The notes under the pieces: model-generated
Seen by the model: the letters and a program-made list of their open reading frames with translations, nothing else
What the model was told of the DNA's origin: nothing
Database searches by the model: none
From: a virus
Reading direction: 5' to 3' (one strand)
IMG/VR virus record: IMGVR_UViG_3300028844_007832
Location: 1-29,890 of that record
Length of the DNA stretch: 29,890 nucleotides
Program-made: the position numbers and the translations under genes
Shown: positions 7,098 to 18,500 of the stretch, in pieces
Layout of the letters: each line of letters opens with the position of its first letter
Numbering within the stretch: position 1 is the first letter of the stretch

Positions 7098-8537
7098 TTA
7101 TATCCTTGGTTTAGGTTTATCTTTGGGATTGTTCCATCGAATCATAGGAACCTTTACTTTGTTAGATTTGACTTCTTCGTCTTCTTTTCTTTTATAATAA
7201 TCATTAGGTAAAGTTATCATTCTGAGTTTTGCGGGCTCAGCTGTAAAAGATACGAAAATATCTAATTCTTTTTGGTCGTGTCTTTCTCTTAAAAAGTTTA
7301 ACTTTTGTATCCACCACTCTATAGGTCTTCTTTTAGGTTCAAGTTGTAAAAATATTAGTCTTGTAGCAGAATTAAAAATAGTGACTAAATTTAAATCAAC
7401 TTCTGCAGGATTTAACGTATCGAGAAATCCGTCACAAGCTATCACTTCTGATTTATTCTCACCCATAGACTCTAAATCGTCAGTATTTGAGATAATAACA
7501 CTTTTAGTTAAGTTTCTTTCATCCATTAATTTTGTACAAGTTGTCGTAAACGGATTAGAATCTGATAAAGTATTAGATGGTTTTTCAGGTAACGGAATAT
7601 CATCAAAATTCATAACATTAATTTGATTTGTATCCATATGTGATTGATACTTTTTGTTGAGTCGGTCTTTATACATTGTTTTACTATTTTTTGCTTGACT
7701 TTCTCCTAAAACCGCACTAGGTGATTTTTTGACCTTAGCCGGCTTCATTTTTAGATTTGAAATAACTTCTTCTAAGTCACCTAAAGGCCATTGTGTTGAT
7801 GCATCTGATTTAGCACTTTCAGGGTCAGGGTGTGTTTCAAAAAATACGCCATCACAACCGACAGCAACTGCGGCTTTAGCAAGATAAGGAACCATATTTC
7901 TCATACCAGCTGTAGTTGTTCCGTTTCCTCCTGGAAGTTGATTACTATGTGTTGCATCAAATATTATAGGGAATCCAAACTCTTGCATTATAGGTATCGA
8001 CCTCATATCAACAACAAGATTGTTATAACCAAATTGAGTTCCTCTTTCTGTAATTAAAATATTTTCATTACCTTCTTCTGTAATTTTTATTATAACATTT
8101 TCAATTTCCCAAGGTGATAAAAATTGACCTTTTTTAACATTTACTACTTTGCCTGTCTGTGCTACTTCTTTTATCAAATCAGTTTGTCTACACAAAAATG
8201 CTGGTATTTGAATTATATCAACTACTTCTGCTACTTCTTTTACGTGGTGTACTTCGTGAACATCAGTAAGTACAGGCATACCTGTTTCTTCTTTTACTCT
8301 TCTAAGTGCTTCCAATCCCTTTTCTATACCAGGACCTCTATAAGATGAATTAGAAGAACGATTTGCTTTATCCCAAGAACTTTTGTATACTATCGGAGTT
8401 TTAGTGTTTTTTCCTATTTTAACAAGTTGTTTTGCGACATCCATTGAAAGTTTATATGATTCAATAACACAAGGCCCTGCAATTATAGGTGTCTCATCGC
8501 CACCGAATACTACATTTGAAACCGAAACTTTTTTCAT
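7098..8537 (-). CDS. kdsA: KDO-8-phosphate synthase (metal-dependent class) with extra C-terminal domain
   Basis: Residues 1-270 are a KdsA enzyme, which condenses phosphoenolpyruvate with arabinose-5-phosphate to KDO-8-phosphate for LPS or capsule. Visible family motifs are AGPCVIES (20-27), KANRSS (57-62), RGPG (67-70), QIPAFLCRQTDL (110-121) and ETHPDPE (234-240). Cys23, His197, Glu234 and Asp245 match the four metal ligands of the Aquifex enzyme (Cys11, His185, Glu222, Asp233 as I recall) with a constant offset of 12, so this is the metal-dependent class; the E. coli type has Asn instead of Cys. KANRSS separates it from DAHP and sialic acid synthases. Residues about 271-479 are an extension not found in ordinary KdsA (about 270-285 aa). 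It has a low-complexity linker and a segment with weak resemblance to the C-terminal half of small SAM methyltransferases (NPAEVDL...IFLQL...IEWW). An AGGAG site precedes the ATG. Confidence 0.95.
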   Translation of the reverse strand: MKKVSVSNVVFGGDETPIIAGPCVIESYKLSMDVAKQLVKIGKNTKTPIVYKSSWDKANRSSNSSYRGPGIEKGLEALRRVKEETGMPVLTDVHEVHHVKEVAEVVDIIQIPAFLCRQTDLIKEVAQTGKVVNVKKGQFLSPWEIENVIIKITEEGNENILITERGTQFGYNNLVVDMRSIPIMQEFGFPIIFDATHSNQLPGGNGTTTAGMRNMVPYLAKAAVAVGCDGVFFETHPDPESAKSDASTQWPLGDLEEVISNLKMKPAKVKKSPSAVLGESQAKNSKTMYKDRLNKKYQSHMDTNQINVMNFDDIPLPEKPSNTLSDSNPFTTTCTKLMDERNLTKSVIISNTDDLESMGENKSEVIACDGFLDTLNPAEVDLNLVTIFNSATRLIFLQLEPKRRPIEWWIQKLNFLRERHDQKELDIFVSFTAEPAKLRMITLPNDYYKRKEDEEVKSNKVKVPMIRWNNPKDKPKPRI

Positions 8538-8546
8538 TTTAAACTC

Positions 8547-9518
8547 CTAAGATTTTTTCTTTTTAAATTCTTCAGTTTTGACAATAGGGTCATCACGAAC
8601 AAATACTTCATACCATAATTCTCGCTCTTTATGTATATAAGTCAAATAGTCATCTATTTTTTTCTTCCAATTTCCATCTACTCGAGGATTAATTATTCCA
8701 CATTTAGGACTTGAGAGAACTTTATTAATAAAATAGTGAGTATCTTGGCCTCGAACTTCAGACATAAACAAAGGCCAATTCATATGATAAAATGAACCCC
8801 ACGCCATATCCTGATGTACTTCTATATGGTCAAGTTCTTTTTCTAAACAAACTGCATATAAAGAAGATTCACTAATATTAGTACTATATATTCTTGGTAC
8901 TTTCATCATAAAAGCATACAAATCTGCTTCACGCGGAAGTATACACGATTCACCAAATAAATCTTTCAATTCTCCTATAATTTGATGTTGTGTTATTGGA
9001 TGTGGTTTAAATAAAACTTTATCTCCGTGTCTATCTTTAATAGTTTTTAATTTATTTAAACAAACTCTACTTTTAATTTTATTAGAACCAGGTAAAACTA
9101 CTAATGCTTCAAGTTCTCTATCAAATTTTGGGTCTTCAGTTAAATCTATCCTGTCTTGATATTTGTTAGATACTTTATTTTCTACGTTCTCTTTAAAATA
9201 TGTTACCCAATCTAATATTGGATATTCTTCAGTTTCTTCATCATAATATGCATCTCGTATCTGTTGTTCTCTCATTATTTGACTCAACGGACACATCATA
9301 AATGAAGTAGCGTATTCAGTATAATTTATAGTTTTAAAATAGGCTATTTCGTTAGCCATTACATCATATGAAAATTCAGTAGTATACCGTTTCATACGTT
9401 TTCTAAAATATTTATCCACTCCTGCGAGATTATCAACTAAATATTTATTTTTTTCGTACTCCCCTATCCTTTCATTAGCAACGGAAGGGTCAAACATTTC
9501 AGATTTCATTTTAGGCAT
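8547..9518 (-). CDS. KPHP-motif glycosyltransferase-like protein (KDO/capsule transferase-like)
   Basis: This 323-aa protein is not firmly recognised. Residues about 165-175 contain VLFKPHPIT, a 'KPHP' motif found in GT-B-like transferases of capsule and teichoic acid synthesis (KpsC/KpsS, polysialyl- and glycerophosphotransferases). About 45 residues later STNISESSLYAVCLEKEL resembles the 'S-x-S-x-x-x-(E/Y)A' nucleotide-binding element that pairs with it. The N-terminal half is charged and helical, without clear motifs. It is the first gene of the sugar module, preceded by the AT motif at 9553-9560 and an AAGGAG site, and followed after 9 bases by kdsA, so it could be the transferase for a KDO-type sugar. 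That function is inference from position and motif only. Confidence 0.6.
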   Translation of the reverse strand: MPKMKSEMFDPSVANERIGEYEKNKYLVDNLAGVDKYFRKRMKRYTTEFSYDVMANEIAYFKTINYTEYATSFMMCPLSQIMREQQIRDAYYDEETEEYPILDWVTYFKENVENKVSNKYQDRIDLTEDPKFDRELEALVVLPGSNKIKSRVCLNKLKTIKDRHGDKVLFKPHPITQHQIIGELKDLFGESCILPREADLYAFMMKVPRIYSTNISESSLYAVCLEKELDHIEVHQDMAWGSFYHMNWPLFMSEVRGQDTHYFINKVLSSPKCGIINPRVDGNWKKKIDDYLTYIHKERELWYEVFVRDDPIVKTEEFKKKKS

Positions 9519-9548
9519 TATAACTCCTTAGATAACCTTTTATATACA

Positions 9549-9566
9549 CATATATAAATATAAAGT
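9549..9566 (-). promoter_or_regulatory. AT-rich motif between giant gene and sugar module (candidate promoter)
   Basis: The minus strand reads TTATATTTATATATGTG, with TATTTATA at 9560-9553, 34 bases before the start of the 323-aa gene. It contains the 12-mer TATTTATATATG shared with the gp18 and gp13 upstream gaps. It would allow the sugar module to be transcribed independently of the 10-kb repeat gene. No stem-loop terminator is visible between the giant gene stop and this motif. Confidence 0.55.
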
Positions 9567-9589
9567 TTTTTTTCTAAAAGTGATTTTTT

Positions 9590-12500
9590 TTAAGATACGT
9601 AGTAACTTGTGATACGGCTTGTATTATAAGTTGTAATAGTCTCGAAAGTTGTCGTGAAAGTTGTTATTGTATTAAACGTTGTAATCGTATTAAAAGTAGT
9701 TATAGTACTTTTAGTAGTATTAAAAGTTGTTGTAGTTGTTGTACTTGTTTCAAAAGTTGTAGTAGTTGTCTTAGTAGTTTCAAAAGTTGTAGTAGTGGTT
9801 GTTGTAGTATTGTAAACCGTATTAGTATTTTTATTGGTTTCAAAAGTTGTAGTAGTATTTTTTGAAGTTGCGGTAGCCAATGTTGTAGCAGTATTATAAG
9901 TTGTTATTGTGTTATAAATAGTAGAAGTAGTTGTTGTAGTATTGAAAGTCGTAGTGGTAGTTGTATTTGTTTCAAACGTAGTAATTGTTTCAAAAGTTGT
10001 AATCGTAGTGTATTGAGTTACGGTGTTTTTATTAGTTTCAAAAGTTGTAATAGTACTTTTTGTGGTCGCAGTAGCTAATGTTGTAGCAGTATTGAAAGTT
10101 GTAATCGTAGTGTATTGAGTTACGGTGTTTTTATTAGTTTCAAAAGTTGTAATGGTATTTTTTGAAGTCGATGTAGCTCTTGTTTCAATAGTTGTCGTAG
10201 TAGTATTAAAAGTCGTAGTAGTTGTTGTATTTGTTTCAAACGTAGTAATTGTTTCAAAAGTTGTAATCGTAGTGTACTGAGTAACCGTATTTTTATTAGT
10301 TTCAAAAGTCGTAATAGTACTTTTTGAGGTCGCAGTAGCTAATGTTGTAGCAGTCGATGTAGTGGTATTGTAAGTTGTAGTAGTACTTTGAGTTGTGTTG
10401 TAAGTCGTAATAGTTGCTAATGTAGTATTATAAGCTGTAGTAGTTTCATATATTGTAATTGTAGTATATTGGGTAACCGTATTTTTATTAGTTTCAAAAG
10501 TTGTAGTAGTAGACTTCGAAGTAGCAGTTGCCAATGTTGTTGCAGTATTATAAGTTGTTATTGTATTAAAAATAGTAGAAGTATTTTTAGTAGTATTGTA
10601 AATCGTAGTTGTTGTTGTATTTGTCTCAAAAGTTGTAGTGGTTGTTGTATTTGTCTCAAATGTAGTAATAGTATTAAACGTTGTGATTGTGGTATATTGA
10701 GTTACGGTATTTTTGTTAGTTTCAAAAGTTGTAGTAGTGTTTTTTGAAGTAGAAGTAGCTCTCTGTTCAATAGTTGTCGTAGTAGTATTAAAAGTCGTAG
10801 TAGTAGTTGTATTTGTATTAAAAGTTGTAGTGGTTGTTGTTGTGGTATTGAAAGTCGTAATGGTTTCATATGTAGTGATTGTGGTATATTGAGTTACGGT
10901 GTTTTTATTAGTTTCAAACGTTGTAATAGTAGACTTCGAAGTAGCAGTAGCTAATGTTGTAGCAGTCGATGTAGTGGTATTGTAAGTTGTAGTAGTTGAC
11001 TTCGTAGTATTAAAAGTTGTTATTGTATTGAAAGTTGTTATTGTATTAAAAGTTGTAGTGGTTGTTGTATTTGTCTCAAATGTAGTAATAGTTGAGTAAG
11101 TTGTAATTGTAGTATATTGTGTAACCGTATTTTTATTGGTTTCAAAAGTTGTAGTAGTGTTTTTTGAAGTAGAAGTAGCACGTGTTTCAATAGTTGATGT
11201 AGTAGTATTAAAAGTTGTAGTTGTGGTTGTTGTAGTATTAAAAGTTGTTATTGTTTCAAAAGTTGTAATGGTAGCATATGCAGTAGTAGTACTTTTTGAA
11301 GTTTCAAAAGTTGTAGTAGTATTTTTTGAAGTTGCGGTTGCTAAAGTTGTAGCAGTATTATAAGTTGTTATTGTATTATAAGTAGTAATTGTAGTTTTTG
11401 TAGTATTAAAAGTTGTTGTTGTAGTCTTACTTGTAGAAGTAGACTTAGAAGTAGAAGTTGATGTAGTGGTATTAAAAGTTGTAGTGGTTTCTTTTGAAGT
11501 TTCAAAAGTTGTTATTGTACTATAAGTTGTAATTGTGGTATATTGTGTAACCGTATTTTTGTTAGTTTCAAAAGTTGTTGTGGTACTCTTTGAAGTTGCT
11601 GTAGCACGTGTTTCAATAGTTGATGTAGTAGTATTAAAAGTTGTAGTAGTTGTCTTCGAAGTAATTGTAGACTTAGAAGTAATTGTTGACCTTGTGGTAT
11701 TGTAAGTTGTAGTAGTTGACTTCGTAGTATTAAAAGTTGTAGTGGTCTCATAAGTTGTAATTGTAGTATATTGAGTTACGGTGTTTTTATTGGTATTAAA
11801 AGTTGTTATTGTACTTTTTGAAGTAGAAGTAGCTCTTTGTTCTATAGTGTTTTGAAAAGTATTATAAGTTGTAGTGGTAGTTGTTGTAGTATTAAATGTA
11901 GTAATAGTTGCTAATGTAGTATTATAAGTTGTAGTAGTTGAATATGCAGTAATTGTATTGTAAACCGTGTTAGTGTTTTTATTGGTTTCAAAAGTTGTAG
12001 TAGTAGACCTTGAAGTAGAAGTAGCTCTCGTTTCAATGGTTGATGTAGTAGTGTTAAAAGTTGTAGTGGTTTCTAATGTAGTGTTAAAAGTTGTTGAAGT
12101 GGTATAAGTTGTAAGTGTAGCATATGCAGTGGTAGTTGTTGTATTTGTCTCAAAAGTTGTAGTAGTATTTCTTGAAGTTGCAGTTGCTAAAGTAGTAGCA
12201 GTATCATAAGTTGTTATTGTATTAAAAGTAGTTATAGTAGTCTTAGTAGTATTAAAAGTTGTTGTCGTTTCTCTATCTGTAGAAGTGCTTCGTGTTTCAA
12301 TAGTTGTCGTAGTAGTATTAAAAGTTGTAGTTGTGGTCGTTGTAGTATTAAAAGTTGTTATTGTGCTAAAAGTAGTTGTTGTAGTGTATTGAGTTACGGT
12401 GTTTTTATTAGTATTAAAAGTTGTAATAGTGTTTTTTGAAGTAGAAGTAGCTCTCTGTTCAATAGTTGATTTAGTAGTGTTAAAAGTTGTAGTTGTGGTT

Positions 12501-15500
12501 GTTGTAGTATTAAAAGTTGTTATTGTATTAAAAGTAGTTATTGTAGCATATGCAGTAGTGGTAGTTGTATTTGTATTAAAAGTTGTACTTGTAATATATG
12601 CAGTAATTGTAGTGTATTGGGTTACGGTGTTTTTATTAGTATTAAAAGTTGTTATTGTACTTTTTGAAGTAGAAGTAGCCCTTTGTTCAATAGTTGATTT
12701 AGTAGTGTTAAAAGTTGTAGTTGTGGTTGTTATTGTATTAAAAGTTGTTATTGTATTAAACGTTGTAATTGTACTAAACGTGGTTGTAGTTTCTTTTGAA
12801 GTTTCAAAAGTTGTACTTGTGGTATAAGTTGTAATCGTATTAAAAGTAGTTGTAGTATTTTTAGTAGTATTAAAAGTTGTACTTGTAGTATAAGTTGTAA
12901 TCGTATTAAACGTAGTAATTGTAGTTGTAGTTGTATTAAAAGTTGTTATTGTACTATAAGTTGTTAGTGTAGAATACGTAGTTGTAGTATTTTTTGAAGT
13001 CGATGTAGCACGTGTTTCAATAGTATTTCTACTTGTTTCAAAAGTTGTACTTGTAATGTATGAAGTAATTGTATTAAAAACGGTAGAAGTATTTTTAGTA
13101 GTATTAAAAGTTGTTGAAGTAGTGTAGGTTGTTATTGTATTAAACGTGGTAAGTGTAGTTGTAGTTGTATTAAAAGTTGTTATTGTACTATAAGTTGTTA
13201 GTGTTGCGTATGAAGTAGTAGTCGAATATGCTGTAATTGTATTAAAAGTAGTTGTGGTAGTTGTATTTGTAGCAAAAGTTGTTGAAGTAGTGTAGGTTGT
13301 AATCGTATTAAAAGTAGTTGTGGTATTTTTAGTAGTATTAAAAGTTGTTGAGGTAGTGTAGGTTGTTATTGTATTAAAAATAGTTTCTGTTGTTTTTGTA
13401 GTATTAAAAGTTGTTATCGTACTATACGTTGTAAGTGTAGCATACGAAGTAGTAGTCGAATATGCTGTAATCGTATTAAAGGTAGTAAGTGTAGTTGTAG
13501 TAGTAGCAAAAGTTGTACTTGTAATATATGCAGTAATTGTATTAAAGGTAGTTATGGTATTTTTAGTAGTAGCAAAAGTTGTTATTGTACTATAAATTGT
13601 AGTTGTAGAATATGTAGTAGTGGTAGTTGTGTTTGTATTAAAAGTTGTTGTTGTACTATACGTTGTAAGTGTTGCATATGAAGTAGTAGTACTTGCTGTG
13701 GTATTATACGTTGTAATAGTTGAATACGTAGTAATCGTAGTGTATTGAGTTACGGTATTTTTATTAGTATTAAAAGTTGTTATTGTACTTTTTGAAGTAG
13801 AAGTAGCACGTTTTTCAATAGTTGTTGTATTAGTATTGTAAGTTGTGATTGTAGTCGTTGTAGTATTAAAAGTTGTTATTGTACTATACGTTGTAAGTGT
13901 AGAATACGTAGTTGTAGTTTCTTTAATAGTATTAAAAGTTGTTGAAGTGGTGTAGGTTGTTATTGTATTAAAAGTTGTTATAGTATTTTTTGAAGTAATT
14001 GTATTAAAAACGGTAGTGGTATTTTTAGTAGTATTAAAAGTTGTTGAAGTGGTGTAAGTTGTAATTGTATTAAAAACGGTAGAAGTTGTCTTCGATGTAA
14101 TTGTATTTCTTGTTTCAATAGTTGATATTGATGTATTATAAGATGTTATAGTTAGCACACTTTGTGTTGTATTTCTTGATTCTATTGTATTTCTACTTGT
14201 GTTATAAAACGTAATAGTAGAGTAAGTTGTTATTGTATTAAAAGTAGTAGTAACCGTTTTCGATGTATTATACTGAGTAAGAGTATTTTTTGAAGTAGCA
14301 GTAGCCCTTGATTCTGCTGTTAATTTTAACGTATTAAACCTCGTTGATGTATTAAAAATAGTAGTAGTATTTTTAGTAGTATTAAAAGTTGTACTTGTGT
14401 TAAATGCTGATGCAGTTGTTCTCGAAGTGAGCCTATAAGTTGTTTTGTTTGTTATAAAGAAAGTATAATGTTTTGTAATAGTATTAAAAGTTGTAGTTCT
14501 TGAAGTATTCTTAGAAGTAGTTCTAACAGGTGAACCTCCAGGCCCATTTCCATAGCCTACCCACGTTGAGTAAGATGTGATGTAGGTCGTAGTTTTCGAA
14601 GTAGCTGTAGCATAGTAAGTTAGTTTATAAGTATTCTTTGCTGTGATGAAGTACGTATAATACGTAGTAGTCACATCCGTTGTTGTCTGAGTATTTTTTG
14701 ATGTGTTATAAACGGTAGAAGTGTTTCTCGAAGTAGAAGTTGTTCTTGTGGTATTATACTCCGTCACGGTAGAGTAGGTTGTTATTGTATTAAACGCGGT
14801 AATGGTATTCTTTGATGTAATGAAAGTTGTAGTAGTGTTTTTTGAAGTTGCAGTAGCTCTTGTTTCTATTGTACTTTTGTTTGTAACCATCACCGTAGAA
14901 GTTGTGTAGGTTGTTGTATAAGTTGTTATTGTAGCAGTAGCTTTAGTAGTAATGAAAGTTGTTGTTGTACTATAAGTTGTAAGTGTTGCATATGAAGTAG
15001 TAGTATTTTTTGAAGTAGAAGTAGCTCTTGTTTCTATTGTATTTCTACTTGTGTTGTAAGTAGTAATAGTATTTTTTGAAGTACTTGTAGCATATGCGGT
15101 ACTTGTGTTTTTTGAAGTAGATGTAGCTCTTGTTTCTATTGTATTTTTACTTGTATTATACGTTGTAATCGTAATTCTTGAAGTGATAGTGTTTCTTGTT
15201 TCAATAGTACTCCTGGTAGTGTTGTAAGTAGTAATAGTAGACTTTGAAGTTTCATAAGTTGTAGTTGTAATGAATGAAGTAATTGTATTAAAAGTAGTTA
15301 TAGTACTCTTAGTAGTATTAAAAGTTGTTGAAGTTACTTTTGAAGTTGAAGTGCTTCGTGTCTCAATAGTGCTTAAAGTAGTAGCATAAGTTGTTATGGT
15401 ACTTTTTGAAGTGATAGTGTTTCTTGTTTCAATAGTACTCCTGGTAGTGTTATACGTTGTTGTAGTAGTTTTCGAAGTAATTGTATTTCGTGATTCAATA

Positions 15501-18500
15501 GTTGCTAATGTTGTATTGTAAGTTGTAATAGTGTTTTTTGAAGTAGAAGTAGCCCTTGTTTCTAATGTGTTTCTACTTGTGTTATAAGTAGTAATAGTAT
15601 TCTTTGAAGTAGAAGTTGCTCTTTGTTCAATAGTACTTTTTGAAGTGATAGTGTTTCTTGTTTCAATAGTACTTAAAGTAGTATTATAAGTAGTAATAGT
15701 ATTTTTTGAAGTAGAAGTTGCTCTTTGTTCAATAGTATTTCTACTTGTGTTGTAAGTAGTAATAGTATTTCTTGAAGTAGAAGTAGCTCTTGTTTCTATT
15801 GTATTTCTACTTGTGTTGTAAGTAGTAATAGTATTTTTTGAAGTTGAGGTGCTTCTTTGTTCAATAGTAATTCTTGAAGTTATTGTATTTCTTGTTTCAA
15901 TAGTACTCCTGGTAGTGTTATACGTTGTTATGGTATTCTTTGAAGTAGAAGTTGCTCTTTGTTCAATAGTATTTCTACTTGTGTTGTAAGTAGTAATAGT
16001 ATTTTTTGAAGTTGATGTAGCTCTTGTTTCTAAAGTATTTCTACTTGTTTCAAAAGTTGTTGAGGTAGTATAAGTTGTTATTGTATTAAACGTTGTGATA
16101 GTTGTTTTTGAAGTAATTGTATTTCTTGTTTCAATAGTACTCCTGGTAGTGTTGTAAGTAGTAATAGTATTTTTTGAAGTCGAAGTTGCTCTTTGTTCAA
16201 TAGTATTTCTACTTGTGTTGTAAGTAGTAATAGTATTTTTTGAAGTAGAAGTAGCCCGTGTTTCTATTGTATTTTTACTTGTATTATACGTTGTAATCGT
16301 AATTCTTGAAGTAGCAGTATTTCTTGATGTTGATGTTGCTAAAGTAGTATTATAAGTCGTAATAGTTGACCTGGAAGTATTAAAAGTTGTTATGGTCGCA
16401 TACGTAGTAATGGTGTTAAAAGTAGTTATAGTGCTTTTAGTGGTATTAAAAGTTGTTGATGTTGTCTTTGATGTTGAGGTTGACCTTGTTTCTAAAGTAT
16501 TTTTAGAAGTATTATAAGTAGTAGTAGTTGTCTTTGAGGTAATAGTGCTTCTTGATGTTGATGTTGCTAAAGTAGTATTGTAAGTGGTAATAGTTGACCT
16601 AGAGGTATTAAAAGTTGTGATAGTTGAATAAGTGGTAATTGTATTAAAGGTAGTTATAGTGCTTTTAGTAGTATTAAAAGTTGTTGAAGTTACCTTCGAT
16701 GTACTTGTAATTCTTGATGTTGCAGTCGATAGTGTAGTAGCATACTTTGTAATAGTTGACTTAGAAGTTTCATACGTAGTAATGGTCGCATACGTAGTAA
16801 TAGTATTAAAAGTAGTTATAGTCGTCTTCGAAGTTTCAAAAGTTGTAGTAGTAGACTTTGAAGTAGCGGTTGCCAATGTTGTAGCAGTATTATAAGTTGT
16901 TATTGTATTAAAAGTAGTAATGGTTGTTTTAGAAGTATTATAGGTTGTAATAGTTGTTTTCGAAGTAATTGTATTTCGTGTTTCAATAGTATTTTTACTT
17001 GTATTAAAAGTAGTAATGGTTGTTTTAGAAGTATTATAGGTTGTAATAGTTGAATAAGTAGTAATTGTATTAAAAGTTGTAGTAGTGTTTTTCTGTGTAT
17101 TGAATGTAGTTGAAGTTGTCTTCGATGTTGAAGTGCTTCTTTGTTCAATAGTAGTTTTTGAAGTCTCAAAAGTTGTAATGGTTTCTAATGTTGTATTGTA
17201 AGTCGTAATAGTTGACTTAGAAGTTTCATAAGTTGTAGTTGTAATGAATGAAGTAATTGTATTAAAGGTAGTTATAGTGCTTTTGGTAGTATTAAAAGTT
17301 GTTGAAGTTACTTTAGATGTTGAAGTACTTCTTTGTTCAATAGTAGTTTTTGAAGTTTCGTACTTTGTAATAGTTGTTGTATTTGTTTCAAACGTAGTAA
17401 TTGTTTCAAAAGTAGTTATTGTAGCATATGCAGTAGTAGTAGTTTTTGAAGTTTCATAAGTTGTTATAGTCGCATACGTAGTAATAGTATTAAAAGTAGT
17501 TATAGTACTTTTAGTAGTGTTGAATGTAGTTGAAGTTACTTTAGATGTTGAAGTAGACCTCTGTTCAATAGTAGATAATGTTGTGTTATAAGTTGTAATA
17601 GTTGTCTTCGAAGTTTCATAAGTTGTTATTGTATTAAACGTTGTAATTGTATTGAAAGTTGTAGTAGTTGTTTTTGAAGTTTCAAACGTTGTGGTAGTAG
17701 ACTTCGAAGTAGCAGTTGCCAATGTTGTTGCAGTATCGTATGTAGTAATTGTATTAAATGTAGTAATAGTATTCTTCGTAGTATTAAAAGTTGTAATAGT
17801 TGTTTTTGAAGTAATCGTAGACTTAGAAGTAATAGTTGCTAATGTTGTATTGTAAGTTGTTATAGTTGACTTAGAAGTTTCATACGTAGTAATAGTTGAA
17901 TATGTAGTGATTGTATTAAAAGTTGTAATAGTGTTTTTAGTAGTATTAAAAGTTGTTGAAGTTACCTTCGATGTTGAAGTGCTTCTTTGTTCAATAGTTG
18001 ATAATGTGGTGTTGTAAGTAGTAATAGTATTTCTTGAAGTAGATGTACTTTTTGAAGTAGAGGTTGCTAATGTGGTATTAAAAGTAGTAATAGTTGTCTT
18101 CGAAGTTTCATAAGTTGTTATTGTATTAAACGTTGTAATCGTATTAAAAGTAGTTATAGTACTTTTAGTAGTATTAAAAGTTGTTGAAGTTACCTTCGAT
18201 GTTGAAGTACTTCTTTGTTCAATAGTTGCTAATGTTGTAGCATACTTTGTAATAGTTGACTTAGAAGTTTCATAAGTTGTAGTAGTTGTTTTCGAAGTTT
18301 CATACGTAGTAATAGTTGAATATGTAGTGATTGTATTAAAAGTTGTAATAGTGTTTTTAGTAGTATTAAAAGTTGTTGAAGTTACTTTTGAAGTTGAAGT
18401 AACTAAAGTTGTTGCTGTAGCTAAAGTAGTATTATAAGTTGTTATAGTTGACTTAGAAGTATTATAAGTGGTTGTAGTTGTCTTCGAAGTTTCAAAAGTT

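Noticed and set aside
5290-8348. Plus-strand frames of 60-80 codons within the sugar module
   Set aside because: They lie wholly inside well-supported minus-strand genes and have Ile/Phe/Tyr/Leu-rich, low-complexity content typical of antisense AT-rich frames.
7098-8537. Sialic acid synthase (NeuB) or DAHP synthase instead of KdsA
   Set aside because: KANRSS, RGPG, QIPAFLCRQTDL and the four-ligand pattern are specific to KDO-8-phosphate synthase; there is no SAF antifreeze-like domain, as NeuB would have.
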